This document shows, piece after piece, positions 32,835-44,004 of a DNA stretch of 64,000 bases; positions within the stretch are counted from its first letter, which is position 1; each line of letters starts with the position of its first letter. The notes beneath the pieces are model-generated. The model ran no database searches. It was not told where the DNA came from and was given only the letters and a program-made list of their open reading frames with translations. The stretch is from the NCBI GenBank assembly GCA_017311315.1, contig CM029664.1:43282640-43346639 (forward strand), read 5' to 3'. Source of the stretch: Dendrocalamus latiflorus. Taxonomy: Eukaryota; Streptophyta; Magnoliopsida; Poales; Poaceae. The position numbers were made by a program, and so were the translations under genes.

Positions 32835-34735
32835 ATGGCACCAAAGAAAGCTTCGTCGAAGGCGGCAAAAAGGAAGGCGGACGCGGCGAAGCATCGCGTC
32901 GGTACTCGGGCTTCGGCATCGGTAGCTGCAGGCATGAATGGCGACGCGAGTGTGGCGGCCGACGGCACCGGCGTTCATGACACGAAGACCGACCCCGCCA
33001 CCATCGCCGCGATGGCCGACCCCGCCACCATCACAGCGACGGCCGACCCCGTCACCGTTGCCGCGACGACAAACCCCGCCACCATCGCCGTGTCAACTAA
33101 CCCTGCCACCATCGCCGCGACGACCGTCGAAACTGCCACACGCGTCGTAGGTAACCCCATCGCAGGTACCGTGGTGGCCGCCGGCAACGTCGCTCAGGCG
33201 TTCGGAGCTGGTAATGTCGGCGCTCACGCCGGCGCGGCGTCTGCCCTCCACCTAGTACAGGAGCGGCGAGCGGCTCCGGTGGTAACGTGGGCTTCGTCAC
33301 AAGTCCCGGAGCCCTTCATGCCAGCGCGGCGGGTAATCCAGGAACGCGGGACGTGGTTGCCACCGCTCCGACTGTACCGCCAGGAGTGCCGGCAGTCCCA
33401 CCCGCATCCGCAGCGAAAAACACCCTGCTGGCGGCCCTCAACGCGTTCCAGCGGGAGCTAACGGATCTCCGCGAGGCCGTGCGGGACATGCAGGAGGCTC
33501 GAAGCCAATAGACCCCACCAGTGGTCGCGTTGGAGCCCACGTCGGAGAGGGCGGACAGCCGCGACGCCCCCACATCCAGCCGCATCCCGCTACAACGTGT
33601 GGATCCGGAGTCCCCACTCTCCGCGGGCCTGCAGCAGGCGGCGTGGCCGGATGACTTCAAGTTCCCCAGCGCTATCGAATCGTACAAGGGCAACACGGAC
33701 CCGCGAGAATTTGTGTGCGTGTATGAAACCGCCATCGAAGCCGCTGGCGGAGACGACACCACGAAGGCGAAGGGATTCCTCCTCGCGCTGCAAGGCGTGG
33801 CGCTCTCTTGGTTTTTTACCATAGAGCCAAACTCCATCTACGCGTGGGAGTAGATCCGCGATCGCCTCTATAACAACTTCCAGGGGAACTACGTCGAGCG
33901 AGTCGACGCAGATGAGCTCTTCGCAGTGAAGCAAAAACCTTCAGAGAAACTTCAGGATTACTTCAAATGCTTCGCGAAGGTACGCTGCCAAGTCAAGGAC
34001 GTTAACGAAACAACCATTATCAATGCAGCCATACAGGGCCTTCGCCCCGGCCTGATGGCCGAATACAACGCGCGAAATCCAATCAAGACAGTAGCGAAGC
34101 TCTTCGATAAAATGGAGGAATACGCCAGGGCAGAAGAGAACGCGCGTCGAAGACAAGGTGACGGCTCCGACACCAATCAGGAAGGCCTGGCCAAGAGCGA
34201 AGACCCGTTGAAAGACAGCTCCTCAAAAGGTAAACGCAAGCAGGAGCAGTCGAAGGACGCCTCCGAACGCAAAGATACCTAGCACAAAGACTCGTCAAGC
34301 GACAGGCCCAAGCGCGACCAACGCAAGTCTAGAAAACCTCGTCACGTCTTTGACATCGAGGGCGGCTCCGAAGACAACGCCTTCGCAGGCCGCGGAGGCA
34401 GAGGGCGCCGTGGCCGGGGGCGGGGATGTGGGCGGGGTCGCGACGACAGAACTCGCAAAGAGTACAACGACCAGCATCACGGGCAGTGGTGCGAAGTCCA
34501 CGGCCGGGGCAACCACGACACGCGTGCTTGCGCCACTATCGCAGCACTTCGGCAGAGCGTTGCCAGGGACAAAAACCCGGAGGCACGCGCGCCTGTCGTG
34601 GCCCACGTCCAACATCCCCAAGACCAAGGATTGCAACCCCAGGAAGGCCTCCTACGAATCCAGGCCCATGTGCATCAACCTCGAGAGGGCCTTCTGCAGT
34701 TGCCAGCCTCGAAAGGAGCCCAACGTAGGGTCATA
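32835..34735 (+). pseudogene. gag of G2
   Basis: It starts MAPKKASSKAAKRK, homologous to the start of G1 gag, with a DPATIAA-type repeat tract after it. A frameshift near 33230-33260 moves it to the frame holding ESPLSAGLQQAAWPDD, EAAGGDDTTKAKG, GVALSWFFTIEP and YNNFQGNYVERVDADE. Three in-frame stops, all TAG, lie at 33509, 33851 and 34280. An Arg/Gly-rich stretch (RGGRGRRGRGRG, about 34395) precedes the zinc-knuckle-like WCEVHGRGNHDTRAC near 34490. Confidence 0.87.
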
Positions 34736-35365
34736 AACGTTATTTCCGGAGGCTCCTCGTTGGAGTTCGCCTCGGCGCAACAACGGAAGGCCTATGCGAG
34801 GAGGCTGCACCATGTCGCGGCATACCCCGCACAAGCGCCGCCGGAGTGGGCACAACACGAAATCACGTTCACGCCCGCTGATGCGGAAGGCGTGGAGTTC
34901 CCCCACCAAGATCCCCTGGTCGTCCGGGTCCTCATTGCAGGATGCGAGGTCAGGCGCGTCCTGGTCGATGGAGGAAGCTCTGCGAACATCCTGTTCGCCG
35001 CAGCATTCGACCAGATGGGGATCCCTCAGAGTCGATTGGGCCCTTCGGGCATCCCGTTGCAAGGCTTTGGAGGGCAACCTTTGCGGGCATTGGGCCAAAT
35101 ATGCCTCCAAGTCTCCTTCGACCAAAACGACAACGTGAGGAGTGCGGACGCCATCTTCAACGTTGTCGATATTGCATACCCCTACAACGCCATATTGGGG
35201 CGGTCGCTCCTAAACTCTCTCGTGGCAGTTCCGCACCACGGCTTCCTATGTATGAAGCTTCCCGGACCGCGGGCCATGATCATCATCCATGGCGATCAGG
35301 ACGTGGCTCGGCGCATAGATCTCGACGCCAGGGGTCCATGCCACGAGGCCCGCCAAGGCACCTAG
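34736..35365 (+). pseudogene. aspartic protease domain of G2
   Basis: It reads in frame with gag. VLVDGGSSANILF lies at about 34960-35000 and YPYNAILGRSLLNS near 35180-35220, both as in G1. The frame ends at a TAG at 35363, soon after MIIIHGDQDVARR, exactly where RT would follow in G1. Instead tandem repeats begin. Confidence 0.82.
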
Positions 35366-35609
35366 GTCGGGTGTGCAGATGCGGAGACCCTGGGCGACCC
35401 TGGAGAGCGTCCCGCACTCCCCGGACACGAGTTGTCCCAGCAGTAGAGGCTCGCCAGCGGTCGCCCCCGTCCTTAAGTGGTCAGTGGTCGCTATCTCCCC
35501 TTTTGTACCCGCTCACCCGCGCAAACGAGAATTTAATAAAGTTCACCGTTTGCACAAATTTTCTTGCTTCCCAAACACACGCGTTCGCGCGTGCACTCTC
35601 TGTGAAAAA

Positions 35610-36510
35610 CACGGGCATGAGTATAAACAAAGACGCGTGGGGGACGCCTCCACGCGCACTCCACGGAGTATAAATAAGACGTAGCGTTGGGGTCCGCCTC
35701 CGCACGCAATTTCACCGCGCGCAACGCGCAGAGGCTTGCCTTCGTGCGCAGTCTACGGACTCTAAATAAGATGTAGCGTCGAGGTTTACCTCCGCACGCA
35801 CTCCACGGAGTATAAAAAAGACGCGGATGCTATCCCTGCGCACTCCACGGAGTATAAATAAGACGTAGCATTGGGGTCCGCCTCTGCACGCAATTTCACC
35901 GCCCGCAACGCGCAGAGGCTTGCCTTCACGCGCAGTCCACGGACTCTAAATAAGACGTAGCGTCAAGGCTTACCTCCGCACGCACTTCACGGAGTATAAA
36001 AAATACGCGGATGCTATCCCTGCGCACTCTGCGGAGTATAAACAAGACGCGAACCCCGCGCACGCATGGGCATTGCTCCAGTGCGTACTCTTCGGAGTAT
36101 AAAAAAGACACGGATGCTACCCCTGCGCACTCTGCGGAGTATAAACAAGACGCGAACCCCGCGCACGCATGGGTATTGCTCCAGTGCGTACTCTTTGGAG
36201 TATAAATAAGACGTGGATGTCGATCCCACGCACTCTCCGTAGTATAAAAAAGACGCGGAGGCTATTCCTGCGCACTCTGCGGAGTATAAACAAGACGCGA
36301 AACCCGCGCACGCATGGGCATTGCTCCAGTGCGTACTCTTCGGAGTATAAATAAGATGTGGATATCGATCTCACGCACTCTCCGGAGTATAAAAAAGACA
36401 CGGAGGCTATCCCTGCGCACTCTTCGGAGTATAAACAAGACGCGAACCCCGCGCACGCATGGGCATTGCTCCAGTGCGTACTCTTCGGAGTATAGATGAG
36501 ACGTGGGTGT
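35610..36510 (+). repeat. array of CGGAGTATAAA units (TATA-bearing repeats)
   Basis: About 15 copies of GGAGTATAAAxAAGACG are seen, for example near 35667, 35818, 35849, 35991, 36034, 36092, 36137, 36196, 36283, 36341, 36385 and 36427. Each is preceded by an imperfect palindrome ACTCYRCGGAGT. Spacing follows a higher-order pattern of about 145 bp in the second half (GACGCGAACCCCGCGCACGC returns at 36048, 36151, 36296 and 36440). Confidence 0.85.
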
Positions 36511-36721
36511 TGATCACACGCAGTCTGCGGACGTCAGTACGGCATAGCGCCAAGGTTCACCTCCGCACGTACCCTGCGGGACATAAGCACGGCGCACCGC
36601 GGGGGCCTACTCCTATGCGCACCCCGCGAAGTACCAAGGTGACGCACCAGAGGCTAGCTCCCGCGCGAGCGCACGCGTGAGCTAGAGGCACCAGAGGCTG
36701 TCCTCGCACAACCCTAAGGGT

Positions 36722-37640
36722 CGGAGCACTCGCGCGTCTACTTCGAACCAAGGCGCCAGCTCCGCTGCCCCCACTTCGAAAGATAGGGGACGGAGCGCTC
36801 GCGCGTCTACCTTGACTAAGGCGCCAGCTCCGCTGCCCCCACTTCGAAGGGTAAGGGACGGAGCGCTCGCGCGTCTACTTGAGCTAAGGCGTCAGCTCCG
36901 CTGCCCCCACTTCGAAGGATAGGGAACGGAGCGCTCGCGCGTCTACCTCGACTAAGGCGTCAGCTCCGCTACTCCCACTTCGAAGGATAGGGGACAGAGC
37001 GTTCGCGCGTCTACCTCGACTAAGGCGCCAGCTCCGCTGCCCCCACTTCGAAGGGTAAGGGACGAAGCGCTCGCGCGTCTACTCGAGCTAAGGCGCCAGC
37101 TCCGCTGCCCCCACCTCAAAGGGTAAGGGACGGAGCGCTCGCGCCTCTACTTCGACAAAGGCGCCAGCTCCACGGCCACCACTTCGAAGGGTAAGGGACG
37201 GAGCGCTCGCGCGCCTACTTGAGCTAAGGCGTCAGCTCCGCTACCACCACTTCGAAGGGTAGGGGACGGAGCGCTCGCACGTCTACCTCGACTAGGGCGC
37301 TAGCTCCGCTGCCCCCACTTCGAAGGGTAAGGGACGGAGCGCTCGCGCGTCTACCTTGACTAGGGCGCCAGCTCCGCTGCCCCCACTTCGAAGGGTAAGG
37401 GACGGAGCGCTCGCGCGTCTACTCGAGCTAAGGCGTCAGCTCCGCTGCCATCACTTCGAAGGGTAGGGGACGGAGCGCTCGCGCGTCTACCTCGGCTAAG
37501 GTGGCAGCTCCGCTGCCCCCACTTCGAAGGGTAAGGGACGGAGCGCTCGCGTATCTACTCGAGCTAAGACGTCAGCTCCGCTGCCACCACTTCGAAGGGT
37601 AGGGGACGGAGCGCTCGCACATCTACTTCGAACCATGGGG
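36722..37640 (+). repeat. 68-bp tandem array, 14 units
   Basis: The word CGGAGCGCTCGCGCGTCTAC starts at 36722, 36791, 36859, 36927 and then every 68 bp to 37607. Every unit contains two 8-bp palindromes, GAGCGCTC and CTTCGAAG, separated by about 46 bp. Units differ by only a few bases, mostly in the middle (CTTGACTAAGG versus CGAGCTAAGG). Confidence 0.95.
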
Positions 37641-37675
37641 CAGCGTAGCCAGGGGTGGAGACACACTTCGCAAGT

Positions 37676-38100
37676 TCCAACCAAGATTATTCTTTGCATT
37701 CGTTAAGGACGCTTACAAAGGCGAATTACAAAGGCGTACAAACACCTCCGGCATACGAGGCCGCTACTCGGCAGACTCATCCTTAACATGCGTCCGTGCC
37801 GAGGCTCCGCTCGAAGAAGCCCGACCTGCCCAAAATTCCAGCGCTTCCTCGACCCTTCGCCAGCGCCGAAGACGCCGTCGGGTCACAAGGTCAGAAATTA
37901 GCAGCCGGCCCTGGCTGTGTAGCTGCTCGGAACGAGGGGGCAAAGATCAGAACAGCGGCGAAGCAACTTCGTACTTTATTCAAAAAAGAAACAGCATCGG
38001 TTACAACGCACGCCAACACGCGACAATCTGCATCACACCTGTGGGTTCGCAGCGTCCTCCGGGGCCGCAGCGCCATCCTCGTCACGCCGCGGGACCTCGT
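37676..38100. other. G2 interior between array and antisense gene
   Basis: No domain was recognised. It probably contains the 3' UTR of the antisense gene. Confidence 0.4.
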
Positions 38101-41058
38101 TCAGAAACTGGCCAAGGTTTCCCTCGCCGTGTAGGTTATTCCGGGCATCTCCAGTCGAGGATCAGCTAGCCCGGCAACATGTTCACAGCCGCAGAGGCGC
38201 AGGAGCGCGCATATCAAACACGACACCACGTAGGCGCAGTGGTTGCCAAAGGTCGTCGCGGCACCGCGTGCAATGTCGGCCGCGTCTCCGATCCACCGAA
38301 GAGATCACGACAGGTCCTCGGGCCCGAAGGAGCGTGCCGGCACTTCGGCGATGAGCCCTTTAAGAGTGTCTTCCAGGGCCAACATAGCGTCCCAAGCAGC
38401 TACCGAAGCGTCACCCAAGGCTCGATTCCGCTCCGTTAGAGAGGCGACAAGCTCGCTGTTCTCCCTCTCCAACGCAGCGACCTGTTGCAGTAAGCCGTCT
38501 CGCTCCGCGGTAGTTTCCTGCCGCGTCGCCTCTGCGGCTGACGCCTGGGCCGCGGCGACGAATTCCTCGGCGTGCGACTTCAGACGCGCGCACTCAGCTT
38601 CCAAGCGGCAGACACGGCCATCTTGGGCAGACCGCGCCCCCGCAGCTTCGCGCAGCGCCGCTTCAGCGGTTTGCAGCTTAACCCGTAGCGCCCTTTCTTC
38701 CCGGGCGTAAACCGTTTGCAACGCCTGGGCCAGCACGAGGGTCTGCGCGACGAAGGGGGTCAGCACGCTTTCATACGGCCATAAGTGGTCCTAAGGTCAG
38801 GTACTTACCCTCACTCCCGATACCTCCAGTGCGTCCCCAAGACGCCCCGTCCCGTAGGTCAGCAACGTTTACTGGCCAATGCTGGTGGCCGCGTCATCCG
38901 TAATCCCACGCCACGCCCTCAGCGCCTCCGATGGAGGAACGAAGTCTGCTGGGCTCGGGCGCGCGGTGGCCGCGCCGCCAGCATTGAGGCTCGCACATCT
39001 CGAAGGCTGCCCGTCTTCTGGGATAAGTATCGCTGCAAGAAAAGATACCGGTCTAAGTCTCATAAGAAGCGCTGCCAAGGCAGGCCAAGGTAGGTTACCC
39101 TCGGTGGCAGACGGTGGGCTTCGCGTAAGCACCTCCTCAGCCTCGGACGGGTTGGCAGCAGCACCAACCCCCGTGGACAGCGTCGACTCCGGGATTGGTG
39201 GAGCCTTCGCACGGGGACCCGAAGCCGGCGGTCCCCGCGCCACGGTCGCTACGACTTGAGGAGCTGGAGAAACGCGAGGCACAGGGACTTCGGTGTGTGA
39301 GTCGGGGTCCCATAGGCTCCTAATGCCGGTCGCTACGGCAAACCCCCTCGAAGTCTGGTGAAGGGGGATCACAGGCGTGGCCGCTTCGCTTGAAGAGGAG
39401 AGGATCCCACCTCAGTAACCACCGCAGAAGGGGCCTCCACAGCAGCAACGCTCGCAGACGGGACCCCCGCGACCGCAACGCTTGCGGGCGGAGGCTTCAC
39501 CCTCATAAGCTCCGCGGAAGGCATCTCAGTCTCGGCCACTACCGTCGACGGAGGCCCCACCGCACTTACCCCCGCAGTGGGCAACCCCAGCACCGTCATG
39601 GCCGCGGACAAGGGCTCTGCCCCGGTGCCGCTGGCCAACACCGGTTCTGCCTCGACGACCGTAGTGGGCGTTGGGACTTCCCCCTCCCGGTAACCCACGC
39701 AGCGCTCTCCGTCCCTGGCACTGCCCAAGGACTCTTCGCCCTTGGCGCCTGCTCCCTCCTCCAGATCCGAGTCGGCGTACTTCGCCGAATCCGATTTTGC
39801 GTTCGCTGCTTCGACAGAGGCGGCCGCAGCCGTCGCACCGGGCGCAGTCGCAGTAGTTCGGGCCCTCCTGCGGGACGGCGCTTTCGTCCCCGCGGCACCG
39901 TCACCTTGATGTTGCGGGGTCGGAGGGGCGCGTTCCGGCACGCGAAAGCCCATAGCCTCGCACGCGCGGTTTACCCGCCCTAGCCCCGCCTCCGCAGTCG
40001 CGGCTGCGCGCTTCTTGTGCTCTTTGGTGGTATATGGCCCAAGGAACATGCGTGCTGCTCGCTCCGTGTCCTCCAGGCGAACTCCTGCGCAGGTCGGGGG
40101 GGCATGATTAGACGCAACACAGTACGCGTGAAGGAAAGGAAGCGCATTGTCGAGGCTTACGAGGACCGGAGGGCAACGGCAGTGAGCAAATGGACGGGAG
40201 GACGTTGTCGTCCCAAGGTTCCCCGGCGGCGAGGCGCCACTCATGGACGAGCGGCGCTACGCCGTACATTATGTACTCCTCGGCGAGGTCGCGCGTGTTG
40301 AAGCGGGCGGTGATCCCCACAAGCCTCTGCGCCCTCCGCCGATCTTCGGCGTCGAGCGTTAGGCCAGGCGAGGTCTTGAAGGCAATCGGCCGCCCCGCAC
40401 ACTCGAGGCCGCTACCACTCGTTACACGGTGATAGAACCACCGTCTCATCCAGCCGGACTCCCATTTTCCTCGAGTCGAGTTCGCTGGGAAGAGCTGCTC
40501 GCATGACGACCGCAGGATGAAGTTGACGCTGCCGAAGTTCGACAACGCCCCGCCCTTCCGCTCCTTCGGTTGGCACTGGGCTTCGTGCAAATATGCGAAC
40601 AGTGAAGCGCTGGGCCAACACGCTTCCGAGCGCAGGGCCCAGCTATACACGGCAAGGCAAGCCACCGCGTTCGGAGTCAGCTGTGACAACTCCAGCTTGA
40701 AGGTCCGCAGCACATCCCCAACAATCGCCACGGACGGGCTGCGAAGCCCGGCTTCGAAGTAGGCGATGAAGACGATCGCCTCCAACTTCTCAGGGCGCGG
40801 CTCCGTCTCCTCATCGGCGGGCAGCCGCACCGCTTGACGGTCCGATAGGCTCCCCTCGCGCAACAGTGACCGGATCGTGTCCTTCGTCACGAGCGTGCGG
40901 CCTAAGTCGCCGGAGTACGGACCCTCCTTCTTCGCCGCCCACCACTTGTCTGCCGCCGCCGGATCGTTTTCCTCGAGCGCGTATTGCACCTCAAGCGGCG
41001 AGGACCGCCGGCGGATGGCATAGCCGCCCATCTGAGCACGATCGTCGCAAGTCACCAT
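38101..41058 (-). pseudogene. antisense gene of G2 (putative gypsy type transposon domain, coiled coil)
   Basis: On the minus strand, from MVTCDDRAQMGGYA (ATG at 41058; a further in-frame ATG lies at 41172), comes the domain found antisense in many plant gypsy elements (Pfam PF04195-like): EAIVFIAYFEAGLRSPSV, LSQLTPNAVACLAVYSWAL, FGSVNFILRSS, KWESGWMRRWFY. A 76-bp intron (donor CTC|GTAAGC at 40161/40160, acceptor GCGCAG at 40085) joins it in frame to VRLEDTERAARMF. A Pro/Ala/Val-rich linker follows. A frame change near 39370 and a donor GTAAGT at 38808 lead to a coiled coil (about 38305-38766, heptads rich in Leu, Ala and Glu). A TGA at 38305, probably a mutated CGA, interrupts a further conserved-looking stretch (HCAYVV, LLRLCGCEHVAGL) that ends at 38101. 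Function is unknown in the family. Confidence 0.72.
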
Positions 41059-41172
41059 TGGTGTCCACGGGGTACTCGACGGCGAAAAGGAGCGTAGGAG
41101 CAAGATGAGCAAGTATAGGAGGTGGCGTGAACAACCAGAAAGCGTATGGAGGAGGCGCAGGCACAGTACCAC

Positions 41173-42919
41173 GGGGGGTATTTAAAGACCCCTCGCCTCC
41201 CACCATTGGTAAGCGCAGATGGCGAATGACAACCGTTCACCTCCCCATATTCGAAGCCGAAGCGTCGCGATGGCACACGTAGGCCACATATGACCGTGGT
41301 CGTACAATGTCCTGTCACAGCACGACGCGCCGCTAGCGTCCCACCGTATGTTGGTCAGCGCAGGGAATAAATGCAGGTTACACGATCCGACACAGCTTCC
41401 GGCGCGTGTTGGCGTGGTTCTTCGGACCCACCAACCGCAACAGTCCAAACGGGGTCTTCGCCCCAGTAGCGAGGCCCTGACCCCGACTCTGGCCGCACCT
41501 ATGCGAAGGGACACCACTGCGAAGGCGCCGGAAGCCGCTCTGACTCCAAGACATGCCACCCCGCCACATGATCGCGCCCGCGGGAATAATGACAGCAGTG
41601 CCATACAGAGACCTAGCCTACACCCCGACCTATCAAGGCAACCAACCAGCAGGCCTCTTCGGCCCGCGCAACTCCAGATGAGCAGACCCCCGCTCTAGCG
41701 GGGAGGCTCTGGCCACTTAACCCGAGTTCGCCCGGAGGCGGCTCGCTTCCGGCCCGGCCCTAGGACCGCGCCGGGGTGCGTCAATGTAAAGCCACGAGTC
41801 GATCAACCCCAGCGGCAATGACATCAAGATCTCCGCTCCAGAGGAGACGCTTCGACTTCGAGGAGCGGGCTCGTGCGCAAAGACTTGCCCGTCGGCATTC
41901 CCCGCGTATGGTAAAGGCGGAGGCCACGTCACGTCAAGTTTTGGCTTGTTCTCATAAACAGTCCACCTTCGATGCACCAACATTCTTGGAAAAGTAATGT
42001 TGAGGGGTCCAATCAGAAAACCCGACTGAAGGTGGGCCTATCTATGAGAACAGGGCAAACCTTGTCGCCATATGTAGAAATGCAGCATGAAAGCAATAAG
42101 TGCGAACAGTTACCGGTAACAGACGCTAACCGAGCTCCCAAAAAAAATAGACCTCCATCAGTACATCAACATCCCCTAAGCCGCGTAACGCGGCTACGGA
42201 ATGTGGATGCACTGAAGGGGCCCATCTTAGGGGAGCAGCACCTATTCGAGCGCACAATGCAGGTACAATGCCGCACCAGCGCGATATATATACCCCATCA
42301 GCAGGGGAGCCCAATTGGCGGAAGTCCAACCGGCAGGAGTCCAACCGGCAGAAGGGAAGCCCAACCGGCGGAGGAGCGTCGCAGCATCGTACGACCGCGA
42401 TGCTACAAGACCTGCGCTGCATCAAGCACATCTCACCACGTGGACGGCCAGAAGAAGGAACGTCGCAACATGGTATGGCCACGACGCCTAAGTCTCGTGC
42501 CGCGTCAGCCAGGCCTCACTAGGCAGGCCGGCGCTCACTCAGCGTCAAGGGCACTCGGCATCCGACTCCGCCAACACTTCTGATTTGGCCAGGGCAACTG
42601 CCAACCCTACCAAATCGGAGGCGACTTCGACCTCGCTTCCGACCCCGACGCCAACTTCGGACCCCTCGGTCTCTACGTCGACCCCAACCTCGACCTTCGC
42701 CCTGAACGGCAACCTCGACCCCACTACAGTAGGACCGTGGGGGCGACGAAGGCCTCGCCAAGCCGCCCAGCGCCATACCTTCGTGACAGGACAAACACTA
42801 CACCAAGCAGTAAGGCTTTGACGGACGTTGAAAAATCTCATAGGCCGCAGGGACGGATGGGGCCAAAGGGTTCGACAGCATGGCTCCGGCCCGTGAAGCC
42901 CTTCACCATGAGAGGCTCC
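41173..42919. other. G2 region between antisense gene start and 3' LTR
   Basis: It would hold the promoter of the antisense gene (read leftward) and the sense 3' UTR. A short tandem motif, CCAACCGGCAGAAG-like, lies at 42310-42375, and CGACTTCGACC-like words at 42620-42720. No gene is supported. Confidence 0.45.
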
Positions 42920-43164
42920 TGTTGTAGGGGTAACCCCCACCTAAGCCCAGCAGGCCTGTTAGAGGAATGTAAGGCCCAAAATGGGACATGTATAATGACA
43001 TAAGTACCCATAAGGGGAACACTCAGATGTAAGGGTATAATGGTAAAAGTACTCCTCATGTGGACATATATATACAACACAGGCCATGGGAAGAAACCCT
43101 AAGCCATTACTCACCTAACTCTCCACTACCATACTCTCTCTCTGTTTGGTCTGTAACCACAACA
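42920..43164 (+). repeat. 3' LTR of G2
   Basis: 245 bp, TGTTGTAGGGGTAACC to CCACAACA. The bases just before it (ATGAGAGGCTCC) are a poor polypurine tract. Confidence 0.92.
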
Positions 43165-43437
43165 CACCCCAGTCGGCCTCATGTGCCTTAAAGCTCCACC
43201 ACATCTCGGACTAGTAGTGTATCCACGTCCATCTCAATAAGTTCACACAATAACTCGATTACCCAAGGACCTTGCATGTCTTGAACTAACAAGTCGGGCA
43301 CTTATTTCTACGTGTTTGGTCAGCCTTTCGCACCCTTTGACCTGAGCCCACACGCCGATCCCTTTTGCAAGTCGATGCACCAATGCAAGCGTGCGGTTGA
43401 CGACCACCTGGTTCGTTGAGGGGCTACTGTTGAGGAA

Positions 43438-44004
43438 GGGTCCCCACGCTACCTCGAGCCCATGATAACTTCGGCGTAACGACACACATCGGGGAATCTA
43501 CCGCAGATGAGGTTTGCGGACGAGGCCCAGGAAACCAAGATGGAGCCAGAATACTGACCTTGGCCAAGATCCGAAGTCCACCCTGGATAGGGTCCGCACC
43601 ACCCCAGACGAGATCCGAGGACCGACCCAAGACAAAGTGAGATAGCTAATCTCGGGCGGAGTTCGGAGTTTGACGCAGAGGCCAACCTCGTGTGGGGTTC
43701 GAGAGCAACCCCAAGCAAGGTTTGTGGACCTATCTCAGAGTCCCTCGAACGCGATGGGACCCACTTGATGGGAAGGACAAAAATACCTGTATGATTATGC
43801 TAGGTCCCGAAAACAAACTTGTGACTTTATTCACCTCCTCCCACCCTATAAATAGCGGGAGATCATTTTTGTAACACTAGACAATTTATGCAATACACTT
43901 GATCATTCGTGTGTGATTCTCGTTGAATCCCTTCATATTCTCGATAGTTTTCGAATTTGACTAAAAATATCTATAAATTTATTGGCCGGTCTCGTATCAA
44001 CGAC
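43438..44004 (+). repeat. 3' LTR of the outer LARD-like element
   Basis: It starts TGTTGAGGAAGGGTCC. A TATA box CCTATAAATAGCGG lies at about 43846, followed by an AT-rich presumed R region. The end is tentatively set at AACGACACA. Confidence 0.6.

Larger units (their letters stand above)
32537..43164 (+). mobile_element. G2: non-autonomous Tat-lineage Ty3/gypsy element with antisense gene
   Basis: LTRs of 249 and 245 bp (TGTTGTAGG...CCACAACA) are bordered by a perfect 5-bp duplication CACCC (32532-32536 and 43165-43169). They differ at six visible bases plus a 4-bp indel. The order is gag, protease, a TATA-bearing repeat array, a 68-bp repeat array, an antisense multi-exon gene and a long 3' region. 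RT, RNase H and integrase are absent. LTRs, leader and gag match G1, so a G1-like relative could have supplied the enzymes. It is inserted into the older outer LTR element. Confidence 0.93.
27645..44004 (+). mobile_element. old non-coding LTR element (LARD-like) with G2 nested inside
   Basis: 27645 onward (TGTTGAGAGGAGGGTC) and 43438 onward (TGTTGAGGAAGGGTCC) are clearly homologous over about 250 bp, sharing CACATC, GAATCTA, CAGATGAG and CTTGGCCAAGATC at matching spacing. The right copy is preceded by GAGGGGCTAC, a polypurine-like tract. The left copy fades after about 28020. The interior (about 5 kb without G2) has no gag or pol and consists of diverged tandem arrays. No clear target duplication was found. 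The right border is placed at AACGACACA and is uncertain. LTR divergence shows it is much older than G2. Confidence 0.6.

Noticed and set aside
35926..36499. Repeated small ORFs with SINKT or YSEEYAL peptides
   Set aside because: Shadows of the TATA-bearing tandem array on each strand.
36722..37640. CRISPR-like array
   Set aside because: Eukaryotic context, the whole 68-bp unit is conserved with no unique spacers, and it lies inside an LTR element.
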